Assembly: GCA_902529115.1 (NCBI GenBank)
Contig: CABZVB010000005.1
Span: forward strand, 59,406-123,405
Reading direction: 5' to 3'
Length of the DNA stretch: 64,000 nucleotides
DNA from: an uncultured Balneola sp.
GTDB lineage: Bacteria; Bacteroidota; Rhodothermia; Balneolales; Balneolaceae
Position numbers and translations under genes: made by a program. The notes beneath the pieces are model-generated. The model did not search any database. It saw only the letters and a list, made by a program, of their open reading frames with translations, and was not told where the DNA came from. How positions within the stretch are numbered: the first letter of the stretch is position 1; each line of letters starts with the position of its first letter. Below are positions 1 to 8,564 of this stretch, piece after piece.

Positions 1-1
1 G

Positions 2-403
2 CTGAGTGTAGCTGTAAAAGCCTTAAAAGAGATTGAATTTTATGGTGAATGTGAGGTTATAGGTTTGGCTAAAAGATTAGAAGAAGTTTTTCTTCCAGGT
101 CGCAAAGAGGCTATTATGATTCCAAAAACATCCCCAGCACTTAAACTGTTACAACAAGTTAGGGATGAAGCACATCGATTTGCCATTACTTTTCATCGTA
201 ATATAAGGAGTAATCAAACAATTGGGAGTGAACTTACTAATATCAGCGGAATTGGCAAGAAAACAGCAGTACAACTACTAAAAAAATTTGGTTCAATTTC
301 TAACATACGAAAATTAGAGGTTCACGCGTTAGCTGAGGAAATTGGACATACGAAGGCAAATAAAATATTTGAATATTACACTGAAAATAATGTAAAGCAG
401 TGA
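2..403 (+). CDS. uvrC: UvrABC nuclease subunit UvrC, C-terminal part (5' truncated)
   Basis: The reading frame is open from base 2 to the stop at 403, so only the last ~133 residues are in the window. The fragment shows the end of the UvrC RNase H-like nuclease region (around KRLEEVFLPGR and LLQQVRDEAHRFA) followed by a helix-hairpin-helix segment (ISGIGKKTAVQLLKKFGS). UvrC makes the two incisions flanking a DNA lesion in nucleotide excision repair, acting with UvrA and UvrB. The segment LLQQVRDEAHRFAITFHR is very characteristic of the family. An ATG at 65 lies inside the gene and should not be taken as the start. A TCACATG/CATGTGA inverted repeat follows the stop. Confidence 0.93.
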   Translation: MSVAVKALKEIEFYGECEVIGLAKRLEEVFLPGRKEAIMIPKTSPALKLLQQVRDEAHRFAITFHRNIRSNQTIGSELTNISGIGKKTAVQLLKKFGSISNIRKLEVHALAEEIGHTKANKIFEYYTENNVKQ

Positions 404-405
404 AC

Positions 406-421
406 TCACATGCACATGTGA
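406..421. repeat. Short perfect inverted repeat between uvrC and the sigma factor gene
   Basis: TCACATG at 406-412 and CATGTGA at 415-421 are exact reverse complements with a two-base centre. The repeat sits three bases after the uvrC stop and ~35 bases before the sigma factor start. The two-base loop makes a terminator hairpin unlikely. A protein-binding site for the downstream sigma gene is possible but unproven. Confidence 0.35.
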
Positions 422-456
422 TATTATTTTGTATCGATGTGTATCATTTTTATTGA

Positions 457-1089
457 ATGAAAATACATAAACCGACAAGATCCACACCTAAACGATACTC
501 TTTAACAGATAAAGAGCTAGTGTATTTATACCGCTATGAGCATGATGTAGAGGCATTTAAAACACTCTTTAACAGATATGAGTCTAAAATTTACTCCTAT
601 ATTTATAGCATGGTATATAATGCAGAAGTTGCGAGTGATCTTTTTCAGGACACCTTTACTAAGGTTATTAATAAGATGGATAAAAACTATAACGAAGAAG
701 GAAAATGGATTGCCTGGGTCATGCGAATAGCTCATAATGCTACCATAGATTATTTGAGAAGGGCAAAAAAGTTTGTAAATATTTCTAGTAATGAAGAAGA
801 AAACACAGATTTTTTCCATCGTGTTGTTGATGAAGGAGTATTAGATCCCTCACAAGTCTACATTCAGCATGAGGACAAAAAGAGAATGTATAAACAAATA
901 AGTCGTTTACCTGAGGAGCAAAGAGCAGTAATTATGTTGCGTCATTATGAAGAGTTATCTTTTAAGGAAATAGCTGAAATTACTGGTGTTTCAATTAATA
1001 CGGCTTTAGGGCGTATGCGATATGCACTATCAAATCTGAGGAAATATTTTGAAGAAGAAAAAGAATCAGAACAAAACCATGCAAGTTAA
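457..1089 (+). CDS. RNA polymerase ECF-type sigma factor
   Basis: A 210-residue sigma-70 family protein of the extracytoplasmic-function type. Region 2 spans about residues 35-105 (ALFNRYE-like start, SDLFQDTFTKV, WIAWVMRIAHNATIDYLRR). Region 4 spans about 150-195 (LPEEQRAVIMLRHYEELSFKE, then a helix-turn-helix with IAEITGVSINTALGRMRYAL). Region 3 is absent, as expected for ECF factors. It would direct RNA polymerase to a small regulon, probably stress or envelope related. Its 3' end overlaps the next gene, which encodes a one-TM protein, the usual sigma/anti-sigma arrangement. The regulon cannot be told from the sequence. Confidence 0.92.
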   Translation: MKIHKPTRSTPKRYSLTDKELVYLYRYEHDVEAFKTLFNRYESKIYSYIYSMVYNAEVASDLFQDTFTKVINKMDKNYNEEGKWIAWVMRIAHNATIDYLRRAKKFVNISSNEEENTDFFHRVVDEGVLDPSQVYIQHEDKKRMYKQISRLPEEQRAVIMLRHYEELSFKEIAEITGVSINTALGRMRYALSNLRKYFEEEKESEQNHAS

Positions 1090-1714
1090 ACATACAGATA
1101 TTATTCGGTTCTTGATGGACGAGATGGACCCGTCTGAGAAAATTGTATTTGAGCAAAGAATTCAGTTGAACCAAGATTTACTTATCGAAGTCGAAAGTTT
1201 AAAACAGACGTGGCAAAAAACTAGTATATATCCCACTTTTAAGAGCCCATTGCATTTAAAAGAGGCCATATTTACTAAGGCAGAAACATCCATAAATTCA
1301 TCAACTATTGACTGGAATTGGCAAAGGATACCGCAAGATACTATGAAAATAGCGGCTAGCTTTTTAGTATTAGCGATTGCTATAGTTGCTTTGAACACTT
1401 GGATGCCTGCAAGCCAATCTCTTAGTGAAAGTTCATTAAATACAGAAAATAACGAACAAAAAATTATAAAACCATTGACTAATGTTAAGGATATAAGTGC
1501 AGAAAATAATACAAGTAAAATAAATAGTGAAATTACTCCTTGGGTTGACCATAATCATATAATACGATTTGCTGGTACCGCTGAGTTTAATCCTAATCAA
1601 TCCCTGGAAATAAATCCAGTAAGCCAATATAACAGCAAGTTGCGGCTAGTAAACGGTAAAACAGGATACACCGGTCAAAGCAGAAAAATTTTACTTACGG
1701 GAAAAACCCCTTAA
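1079..1714 (+). CDS. Single-pass membrane protein, probable anti-sigma factor
   Basis: I chose the ATG at 1079, which gives 211 residues and an 11-base overlap with the sigma gene; an in-frame start at 1049 is also open. Residues 1-85 are a charged cytoplasmic region, about 87-107 are one hydrophobic helix (IAASFLVLAIAIVALNTW), and the rest is polar and presumably periplasmic. No zinc-anti-sigma HxxxCxxC motif is visible. Overlap with an ECF sigma gene and this topology support a membrane anti-sigma that sequesters the factor. The protein itself is not a clear family match, so the role is inferred from context. Confidence 0.65.
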   Translation: MQVKHTDIIRFLMDEMDPSEKIVFEQRIQLNQDLLIEVESLKQTWQKTSIYPTFKSPLHLKEAIFTKAETSINSSTIDWNWQRIPQDTMKIAASFLVLAIAIVALNTWMPASQSLSESSLNTENNEQKIIKPLTNVKDISAENNTSKINSEITPWVDHNHIIRFAGTAEFNPNQSLEINPVSQYNSKLRLVNGKTGYTGQSRKILLTGKTP

Positions 1715-1847
1715 TCATCATATTTAACCCTCCTAAACCCTCAATGTGGATAACTTAGCACTTCACTGTTAATAAGTATTTTTGGTTCGCTTCAGACGTA
1801 CTTTTATATTTGATTATATTTTACAGTTTTAAAGTTTTAACTCGTCA

Positions 1848-2645
1848 ATGGGTAAAGTAATTTCTATTGCAAATCAAAAAGGAGGGGTAGGTAAAACCAC
1901 CTCATCCATAAATTTAGCTGCTAGTTTGGCGGCTATCGAACATCCTACCTTGATTATTGATATTGATCCGCAAAGCAATACCACTAGTGGGTTAGGAATA
2001 GATATCTCCACGGTTACTAATTCTATCTATGAAGTCATGATAGGTAGTGCTGAAATTAACGATACCATCCGACAAACAGAATTAGACTTTCTCGACCTTG
2101 TGCCGGCTCATATTAATTTAGTAGGAGCTGAAATAGAGATGATTGATCGTGATCAGCGTGAAAGAATTTTGACGAAAGCTTTAGCTGAATTACGGGATAA
2201 GTATGATTTCATCATCATTGATTGTCCACCTTCCTTAGGCCTATTGACCATTAATGCATTAACTGCTTCTGATTCCATTTTGATACCAGTTCAATGTGAG
2301 TATTTTGCTCTAGAAGGTTTGGGGCAACTACTTAACACTATAAAAATTGTACGTCAACATTTAAATCCAAGCCTAGATATTGAAGGAGTGGCATTGACTA
2401 TGTATGATACTAGAACTAGGTTGTCCAACCAAGTGGCAGAAGAGGTTAAGCGTTATTTTGATGATCGTGTATTCAAGACAGTTATTGCTAGGAATGTACG
2501 CTTGGCGGAGGCACCATCTTTTGGTAAGCCCGCATTACTTTATGATTCAACTTCAATGGGAGCAAAGAATTATTTGGCCTTAGCAAGTGAGATCATAAAG
2601 AGGAATAGGAAACTATTTAAGAATAGTCCTGTATTAACCAAGTAA
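1848..2645 (+). CDS. parA: Chromosome-partitioning ATPase ParA/Soj
   Basis: A 265-residue ParA-type ATPase. The deviant Walker A motif KGGVGKTT is at residues 11-18 with the signature lysine K11, and Walker B is [11 protein letters not shown] near residue 122. The short N-terminus with no helix-turn-helix marks the chromosomal Soj type. It binds DNA non-specifically in its ATP form and moves ParB-parS complexes to segregate origins. It lies six bases before parB, so the two are co-transcribed. This gene pair usually sits near the replication origin. No canonical parS was found within the window. Confidence 0.96.
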   Translation: MGKVISIANQKGGVGKTTSSINLAASLAAIEHPTLIIDIDPQSNTTSGLGIDISTVTNSIYEVMIGSAEINDTIRQTELDFLDLVPAHINLVGAEIEMIDRDQRERILTKALAELRDKYDFIIIDCPPSLGLLTINALTASDSILIPVQCEYFALEGLGQLLNTIKIVRQHLNPSLDIEGVALTMYDTRTRLSNQVAEEVKRYFDDRVFKTVIARNVRLAEAPSFGKPALLYDSTSMGAKNYLALASEIIKRNRKLFKNSPVLTK

Positions 2646-2651
2646 AAGGAC

Positions 2652-3689
2652 ATGCCGAATAAAAAAGTACTAGGAAGAGGTTTGGGAGCTTTTTTCCCTG
2701 ATATGGAAGATCAGCTCTCAAAGAAAATTTCCATTCTAACAGAAGCTGATCAGAAAGAAAGTTTAGCAGAAATTAGGCTTGGAAAACAATCAGTAAAATC
2801 TAATAATAGTAAAAAATTAACGGTAGAGAGTTCTGATTCCTATCCAGAATCAAAAGATGTTAAGGAAGATATAGTACTCTTCTTAGAACCTGAAAAGATC
2901 CGCCCGAATCCTTTCCAACCAAGGAAAAAATTTGACGAAGAACGGTTAGAAGAGTTAGCTGAATCTATTGAACAATATGGGCTTATTCAGCCAATTACTG
3001 TTCGTTATTTAGGAGAAGAACGCTACGAACTAATTAGTGGTGAACGTCGACTAAGGGCGTCTAAATTAGCAGGTATTTCTAATATACCAGCCTATGTTCG
3101 ATATGCTGATGACGAACAAAGTATGGCGTGTTCGCTCATTGAAAATATTCAGCGTGAGGACTTAAATCCTTTGGAGATAGCTCTTGCATATCAAAGGTTG
3201 CTCGAAGAGTTTAGTTATACCCAATCTGAGGTAGCTAATAAGGTAGGTAAAAACCGGACAACGGTTACTAACATGCTTAGGTTGTTAAATTTACCCGATT
3301 TTATTCAATTAGCTTTATCGTCCAATAGAATTAGTGGAGGACATGCAAGAGCTTTACTTGGAGTTGATTCAGTAACCCAACAAAAGTTAATTCTCGATAA
3401 GGTAATAAGGGGACAATGGTCAGTTCGTCGCTTAGAAGATTATATTCGAGTTAAAGCTAATACCCCTAGAATTGATGATTATAGCGAAACAACTAAGACC
3501 TCGGAAAAAAAAGAAAATCTCGGAAAAAAAAATAGCGCTATTATTAAAGATATAGAATCTAAATTACGCAGTGCACTTGGTACAAAAGTGCAAATGAAGA
3601 CTTTTTCTGAAGGTGGAGAGATTCGTATAAAATACTTCACAGACGACGATTTAGAGCGAATATTAGAACTTCTCTCATCCACAGAATAG
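2652..3689 (+). CDS. parB: Chromosome-partitioning protein ParB/Spo0J
   Basis: A 345-residue ParB. The N-terminal CTPase/ParB domain contains the GERRLRA motif near residue 131 and ENIQREDLNPLE near 161. A helix-turn-helix follows at about 190-215 (TQSEVANKVGKNRTTVTNML), and the C-terminal dimerisation region ends in ELLSSTE. ParB loads at parS sites, spreads as a CTP-dependent clamp and stimulates ParA. Between the HTH and the C-terminal domain is a low-complexity Lys/Glu linker encoded by two A-rich stretches (about 3506-3534). Partner of the upstream parA. Confidence 0.96.
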   Translation: MPNKKVLGRGLGAFFPDMEDQLSKKISILTEADQKESLAEIRLGKQSVKSNNSKKLTVESSDSYPESKDVKEDIVLFLEPEKIRPNPFQPRKKFDEERLEELAESIEQYGLIQPITVRYLGEERYELISGERRLRASKLAGISNIPAYVRYADDEQSMACSLIENIQREDLNPLEIALAYQRLLEEFSYTQSEVANKVGKNRTTVTNMLRLLNLPDFIQLALSSNRISGGHARALLGVDSVTQQKLILDKVIRGQWSVRRLEDYIRVKANTPRIDDYSETTKTSEKKENLGKKNSAIIKDIESKLRSALGTKVQMKTFSEGGEIRIKYFTDDDLERILELLSSTE

Positions 3690-3696
3690 TAGACAT

Positions 3697-4464
3697 ATGA
3701 CCAACTCAAGACTATTTTTGTTGGTAAGAATTTGCTTGAGTAGCTTCATCAGTGTTTTTCTTTCATTTAATATGATTTTTGGACAGCCTACTAGTATTAA
3801 TGATCAAAAGTCGTCATTTTTTTCATCCTCACCGTTCAATTTAACCATACCGATTCTATCTGACACCTTAGACCCGGTTCCAATAATCCGAGAAAGTACA
3901 GTAAATCAGTCTGATTCTACCCGCCTTTCCAGCATCATAAATGGTAGGGCAGACAAACAAGTTAATGCGCTTCCCTATCCTAAACAGATTTTACGAAAGT
4001 CACTGATTGTCCCAGGCTTAGGTCAATATCATAACGATCAAAGTTGGAAGATCCCGATTATTTACAGCCTCTTTGGTGGTTTAGGCTATTACAGTGTGTA
4101 TTTGACTAAGCAGTATCATGACTATAAAGCAGCCTATTATAATGCTGTTACTGATCATGATGATCTTCGATTTGGCCCGACTCCTGAAAGGCTCATAGGG
4201 GCAAATACCAACCAACTAAAGAACAATCGTAACTTTTTGCGTAATCGGAGAGATTTGATATATGTGACCGTTGGATTGGCTTACGCGCTAAGTGCTATAG
4301 ATGCTTATGTATATGCACATTTATCAACGTTTGATGTTTCAGATGATTTAAGTCTACATCCAACTTTTGATATTTACCAACTTGAGAGCAGCAAGTCTAG
4401 TACAGAAATTACAAGTACTAGTAAGGCGGTACCAATGCTTGGGTTTCAACTCGATTTTAAATAA
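3697..4464 (+). CDS. DUF5683 family membrane protein
   Basis: A 255-residue protein with an N-terminal signal or anchor (about residues 8-29, rich in Leu/Phe/Ser). The conserved core LPYPKQILRKSLIVPGLGQ, followed by two hydrophobic segments (IIYSLFGGLGYYSVYL and a second around LIYVTVGLAYALSAIDAYVYAHL), is the pattern of DUF5683. It starts seven bases after parB. A parA-parB-DUF5683 order is common in Bacteroidota as far as I know, so it is likely part of the same operon. The function is unknown; the linkage suggests an envelope role expressed along with segregation genes. Confidence 0.82.
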   Translation: MTNSRLFLLVRICLSSFISVFLSFNMIFGQPTSINDQKSSFFSSSPFNLTIPILSDTLDPVPIIRESTVNQSDSTRLSSIINGRADKQVNALPYPKQILRKSLIVPGLGQYHNDQSWKIPIIYSLFGGLGYYSVYLTKQYHDYKAAYYNAVTDHDDLRFGPTPERLIGANTNQLKNNRNFLRNRRDLIYVTVGLAYALSAIDAYVYAHLSTFDVSDDLSLHPTFDIYQLESSKSSTEITSTSKAVPMLGFQLDFK

Positions 4465-4557
4465 GCTTAGATTTTTTCATTCATAGAATTCCATAAAAGT
4501 CTCAATATTGAGATCGCACAAAAAAACAAAACAATAAAATTTAATCATTTTAAAAGC

Positions 4558-5259
4558 ATGGATAAACAAAAGCCGCTGCTAATTCCTAATTCATACAAAA
4601 ATGGATATGATCGCGAGATATGGAGCATTTTCAAAATAATGGGTGAACTGGTTGATGGATACGATACACTTTTTAGAATTGGACCCTGTGTAAGTATTTT
4701 TGGATCGGCTAGAACTGCTATAGATGATCCGTTTTATAAAAAAGCCTCGGAGTGTGCAAAGTTATTAACTAAAATGGGTTTTGGAGTCATCACTGGTGCA
4801 GGCCCTGGGATAATGGAGGCGGCCAATAAAGGAGCTCAGGAGAGTAGTGGAAAGTCAGTTGGCCTTGGAATTGAATTGCCACATGAACAGGGAATAAACA
4901 AGTATGTAAATAAAGAGTTTGCGCTTAATTTTGATTATTTCTTTGTTAGAAAAGTCATGTTCATTAAGTATTCTCAGGCATTAATTGTTTTTCCGGGTGG
5001 CTTTGGAACCATGGATGAATTATTTGAGAGTCTAACTCTAGTTCAAACAAAAAAAATTTCAACTATACCTATTGTGTTAATTGGGGTAGACTATTGGAGT
5101 GGTTTAGTTTCTTGGATCGAAGAAATAATGATTAATTTTGGCACCATTTCGGAAAAGGATCGGGACTTATTCTTTTTGACTGATTCTATTGAAGATGGAG
5201 TTACAAAAATACGTACTGCATACGAACGTGAAGAACCAATGCCTAACTTTTACTTTTAA
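4558..5259 (+). CDS. LOG family protein (TIGR00730-type Rossmann-fold protein)
   Basis: A 233-residue protein carrying the LOG/lysine-decarboxylase-like signature PGGFGTMDE near residue 145, plus SIFGSARTA near 50 and GAGPGIMEAANKGA near 80. Members characterised as LOG cleave nucleotide-5'-monophosphates such as cytokinin riboside phosphates to release the base; in many bacteria the physiological role is nucleotide salvage or is unknown. The length matches the family. It appears monocistronic, with a 93-base gap upstream that includes a small CTCAATATTGAG palindrome at 4501-4512. Confidence 0.88.
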   Translation: MDKQKPLLIPNSYKNGYDREIWSIFKIMGELVDGYDTLFRIGPCVSIFGSARTAIDDPFYKKASECAKLLTKMGFGVITGAGPGIMEAANKGAQESSGKSVGLGIELPHEQGINKYVNKEFALNFDYFFVRKVMFIKYSQALIVFPGGFGTMDELFESLTLVQTKKISTIPIVLIGVDYWSGLVSWIEEIMINFGTISEKDRDLFFLTDSIEDGVTKIRTAYEREEPMPNFYF

Positions 5260-5378
5260 TTGGTATGCTATCTTTAATTGAAATAGGGAACCATTAAGAT
5301 CTATTTTTTCTTAATATAATAAAATGCGTAAATTCGAAATTTTCTAGAAATAGAAACGAAACACTCCACATCATAATT

Positions 5379-6383
5379 ATGAAATCTCTTTTTTTCTTTT
5401 TTAATATTATATTCCTAGCCAGTACATTTCTAATGGCGCAGGATCAGACCGCAGCAATTACTGCGTACAATGAAGCCCGTGAATTGGCTCAAGCAAAAAA
5501 CTACTTGGCAGCCATCGATAAGTATAGTGAAGCTATTGATATTGCCTCGCAACTAGGTAATGAAGGCCAAGACATTAAAACTCGTTCTGAAAAACAAATA
5601 CCAAAACTTTATTTTACTGTAGCAGTTGATGCGTTTAATGAGTTTCGCAGTGGCCCTAGCTTAGCAAAATTAGACACGGCTATCGTATTATTTTTCCAAT
5701 CCCAAGAAATTGGTATTAGTTCCGGTGACACCGATGTTCAACGTAAGTCGACTAGTGTGCTTGCTCAGCTAAATTATCAGAAGGGGCTTATGTTGTTTAA
5801 GCGTGAAATGTTTATAGAATCGGAAGTAGCCCTCGATGAGGCAATTAGAATAAACCCTAACTACGCAAAAGCATATTATCAAAAAGCTTTGGTTCACAAA
5901 AAAAATAGTCCTGAAGATGTTGACGGTTTTATGGGTTGGTATGATCAAGCGATAGCTACTGCTATTCGAGTGAAAGATTCAGAAGTGGAGCGTCTTGCAA
6001 ATCAATCTGCTCATGGGGACTTGTTATACAGGGGTGCGAAAGCTATTGAGGTAGGTAACTCTACCCAAGCTATCGAGTTATTGGAATCTTCCTTGGACTA
6101 TTATTCTGAATCAGCTGATAGCTATTATAGATTAGCAGAGGCTTCTAACAAATTAACTCGTTATAACGATGCTGTTAGGTATTCCAGACAGGCTCTAAGT
6201 TTTGAAACAGGTGGAAATACTGATAAAGCTAAAATCTTTTTTGAGTTAGGTTTAGCAAATCAAATGCTAGAAAACAAAGGGGAAGCATGCTCGGCTTTTG
6301 AGAGTGCAAGTTATGGTTCATTCAAACAACCTTCAGAGTATAAGATGGAGTTCGAACTAAAATGCGAAAGGACTCACCCCTAA
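5379..6383 (+). CDS. Secreted tetratricopeptide-repeat protein
   Basis: A 334-residue protein with a signal peptide at residues 1-20 (MKSLFFFFNIIFLASTFLMA, cleavage before QDQ). TPR-like helical pairs follow: AYNEARELAQAKNYLAAIDKY at ~30-50, ALDEAIRINPNYAKAYYQKA at ~155-175, AIELLESSLDYYSESADSYY at ~233-252, and DAVRYSRQALSFETG at ~264. TPRs are protein-interaction scaffolds, so a periplasmic binding role is likely, but no partner can be named. A rho-independent terminator follows within 25 bases, so this is the end of a transcription unit. Confidence 0.8.
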   Translation: MKSLFFFFNIIFLASTFLMAQDQTAAITAYNEARELAQAKNYLAAIDKYSEAIDIASQLGNEGQDIKTRSEKQIPKLYFTVAVDAFNEFRSGPSLAKLDTAIVLFFQSQEIGISSGDTDVQRKSTSVLAQLNYQKGLMLFKREMFIESEVALDEAIRINPNYAKAYYQKALVHKKNSPEDVDGFMGWYDQAIATAIRVKDSEVERLANQSAHGDLLYRGAKAIEVGNSTQAIELLESSLDYYSESADSYYRLAEASNKLTRYNDAVRYSRQALSFETGGNTDKAKIFFELGLANQMLENKGEACSAFESASYGSFKQPSEYKMEFELKCERTHP

Positions 6384-6405
6384 AATAATCATTTTTTTGA
6401 TTATA

Positions 6406-6433
6406 AAGCCCCGTCAAAAGCGAGGCTTTTTTT
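6406..6433 (+). terminator. Rho-independent terminator after the TPR gene
   Basis: A hairpin of AAGCCCCG and CGAGGCTT (one C/A mismatch) closes a seven-base loop and is followed directly by a run of seven or more T. It lies 23 bases past the TPR stop codon. Confidence 0.8.
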
Positions 6434-6558
6434 ATTTAAACTCATCCTCACATTAATTAACTTAGTTTCATTAATTTGGATTTAAATGGACTTATTTGCT
6501 TTAAGTTTAACCCACTTTTTTTGATCTTCATTAATACTAACTACAAGCTACGCCTTTT

Positions 6559-8553
6559 ATGAATAATGCTATTGATCTATTATGTGCTCACACCATCCGT
6601 ACTCTTTCGATGGATGCCGTGCAAAAAGCAAATTCTGGACACCCTGGTATGCCAATGGGAATGGCGGATGTGGCTATGGTTCTTTGGACTAAATTTTTGA
6701 AATATAATCCAAAAAATCCCCAATGGTTTGATCGTGATAGATTCATACTTTCCGCTGGACACGGTTCTATGTTGCTCTATAGTCTGTTGCATCTGTCAGG
6801 TTATGATTTAAGTATGGATGAACTTAAAAATTTTCGTCAAATGGGGTCAAAAACACCAGGGCATCCAGAGTTTGGAGTGACTCCAGGAGTTGAAATGACC
6901 ACAGGGCCATTAGGTCAGGGCTTTGCAACTGGTGTTGGATTTGCCATGGCAGAACGATATTTAGCCGCTCAGTTTAATACAGCTTCTCAGACCTTAATTG
7001 ACCATTATACTTATGCAATTGTAAGTGATGGTGACTTGATGGAAGGAGTTTCTCACGAAGCCGCTTCATTGGCAGGACATTTATCCCTGGAAAAATTAAT
7101 CTATTTATATGATTCTAACTCTATATCCATTGAAGGTGAAACTAATCTTGCATTTACTGAGGATGTTATAGAACGCTTTATAGCATATAATTGGCAAGTC
7201 ATTAAAGTAGATGGTCATAATCATGAACATATTGAACAAACTATCTTAAAAGCTAAAGCAAACACTGAGCAACCTTCATTAATTGTCTGTGAAACTAAGA
7301 TTGGCTACGGTTCCCCTAATAAAGAGGGAAAAGAATCTTCTCACGGCGCCCCACTAGGCGTAGATGAAATTCGCAGTACTAAGATGGGTTATGGTCTGAA
7401 TCCAGACGATCACTTTCATGTGGAGCGGCAAGTGTATGATGTGTTTCAGGCAAGAGCGGAGTTAGGTGCTGCACTCGAATTGGATTGGAACAATAAATTG
7501 ACGCATTTAGAAAAGAATGATCCAGCTTTATACACAAAATTTATTTCATGGACGAATCAAACATATCTTCAAAATATAACTGATGTATTACCTGAATTTG
7601 ATGCTGATTCTAAGGGAATGGCTACTCGAACTAGTTCAGGGAAAGTTATTAATGCACTAAAAGATACGATACCCAACTTAATTGGTGGTTCAGCTGATTT
7701 AGGCCCTAGCACAAAAACTGATATTATAGGTGCTGGTTCATATACTCAGTATAATCATGAGGGTCGAATTATTCATTTTGGAGTGCGTGAATTTGGGATG
7801 GCAGCGGCAGTAAATGGAATGATGTTGCATGGTGGTTTACATGCATTTGGGGCTACATTCTTTGTTTTTACGGATTATCTTAGACCAGCTCTTCGTTTGG
7901 CTGCATTAATGAAAATTCCGTCTATATTTGTAATGACACATGATAGTATAGGCTTAGGTGAGGATGGACCTACCCATCAACCTGTGGAACATTTAGCTAG
8001 TCTACGTGCCATGCCTAACTTATTAGTACTTCGCCCAGCAGATGCTAATGAAGTTTCTCATGCTTGGAAAGTGGCTTTAGAGCATAAAACAGGTCCAAGT
8101 GTCTTAGTGTTAACTCGGCAAAATGTGCCTATTTACTCTAGGAATACTGATAACTCGGCTGAATTAGTTGTAAAAGGTGGATATGTGTTATCTGAGGCTG
8201 AGAATGGAGAAGCAGAGGGAATAGTCATAGCAACTGGATCTGAAGTTCAGCTAGCAATGCAAGCACAGGCAGAGTTGGCTAAAAAAGGTACTAGAGTTCG
8301 GGTAGTAAGTTTGCCAAGTTGGGAACTTTTTGACGTACAGTCTGCAGAATATAAAAATTCAGTGTTACCAATTCATTTAACCAAAAGAGTCTCTATAGAA
8401 GCAGGATCCACCTTTGGATGGCAAAAATATCTGGGTATAGAAGGAAGAGCAATTGGAATTGATAGCTTTGGTGAGTCGGCGCCTTTTGAAGAGTTATATG
8501 AACATTTCAATATTTCTTCAAATGCAATTGTAGCCTATTTCAACGATCAGTAA
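6559..8553 (+). CDS. tkt: Transketolase
   Basis: A full-length 664-residue transketolase. The TPP-binding motif starts with [19 protein letters not shown] near residue 157 and ends in DSNSISI. Active-site histidines are in GHGSMLLY (~67) and SHGAPLG (~262), and the pyrimidine-domain [13 protein letters not shown] motif is near 411. It transfers two-carbon ketol units in the non-oxidative pentose phosphate pathway. It is 11 bases upstream of polA, so read-through into DNA synthesis is likely. There is no Shine-Dalgarno before the ATG, as for most genes here. Confidence 0.97.
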   Translation: MNNAIDLLCAHTIRTLSMDAVQKANSGHPGMPMGMADVAMVLWTKFLKYNPKNPQWFDRDRFILSAGHGSMLLYSLLHLSGYDLSMDELKNFRQMGSKTPGHPEFGVTPGVEMTTGPLGQGFATGVGFAMAERYLAAQFNTASQTLIDHYTYAIVSDGDLMEGVSHEAASLAGHLSLEKLIYLYDSNSISIEGETNLAFTEDVIERFIAYNWQVIKVDGHNHEHIEQTILKAKANTEQPSLIVCETKIGYGSPNKEGKESSHGAPLGVDEIRSTKMGYGLNPDDHFHVERQVYDVFQARAELGAALELDWNNKLTHLEKNDPALYTKFISWTNQTYLQNITDVLPEFDADSKGMATRTSSGKVINALKDTIPNLIGGSADLGPSTKTDIIGAGSYTQYNHEGRIIHFGVREFGMAAAVNGMMLHGGLHAFGATFFVFTDYLRPALRLAALMKIPSIFVMTHDSIGLGEDGPTHQPVEHLASLRAMPNLLVLRPADANEVSHAWKVALEHKTGPSVLVLTRQNVPIYSRNTDNSAELVVKGGYVLSEAENGEAEGIVIATGSEVQLAMQAQAELAKKGTRVRVVSLPSWELFDVQSAEYKNSVLPIHLTKRVSIEAGSTFGWQKYLGIEGRAIGIDSFGESAPFEELYEHFNISSNAIVAYFNDQ

Positions 8554-8564
8554 TAATCCAATTC

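Noticed and set aside
3500..3534. Two similar A-rich stretches (CTCGGAAAAAAAA) in parB as a regulatory repeat
   Set aside because: They encode the Lys/Glu-rich linker common in ParB proteins; low complexity explains them.
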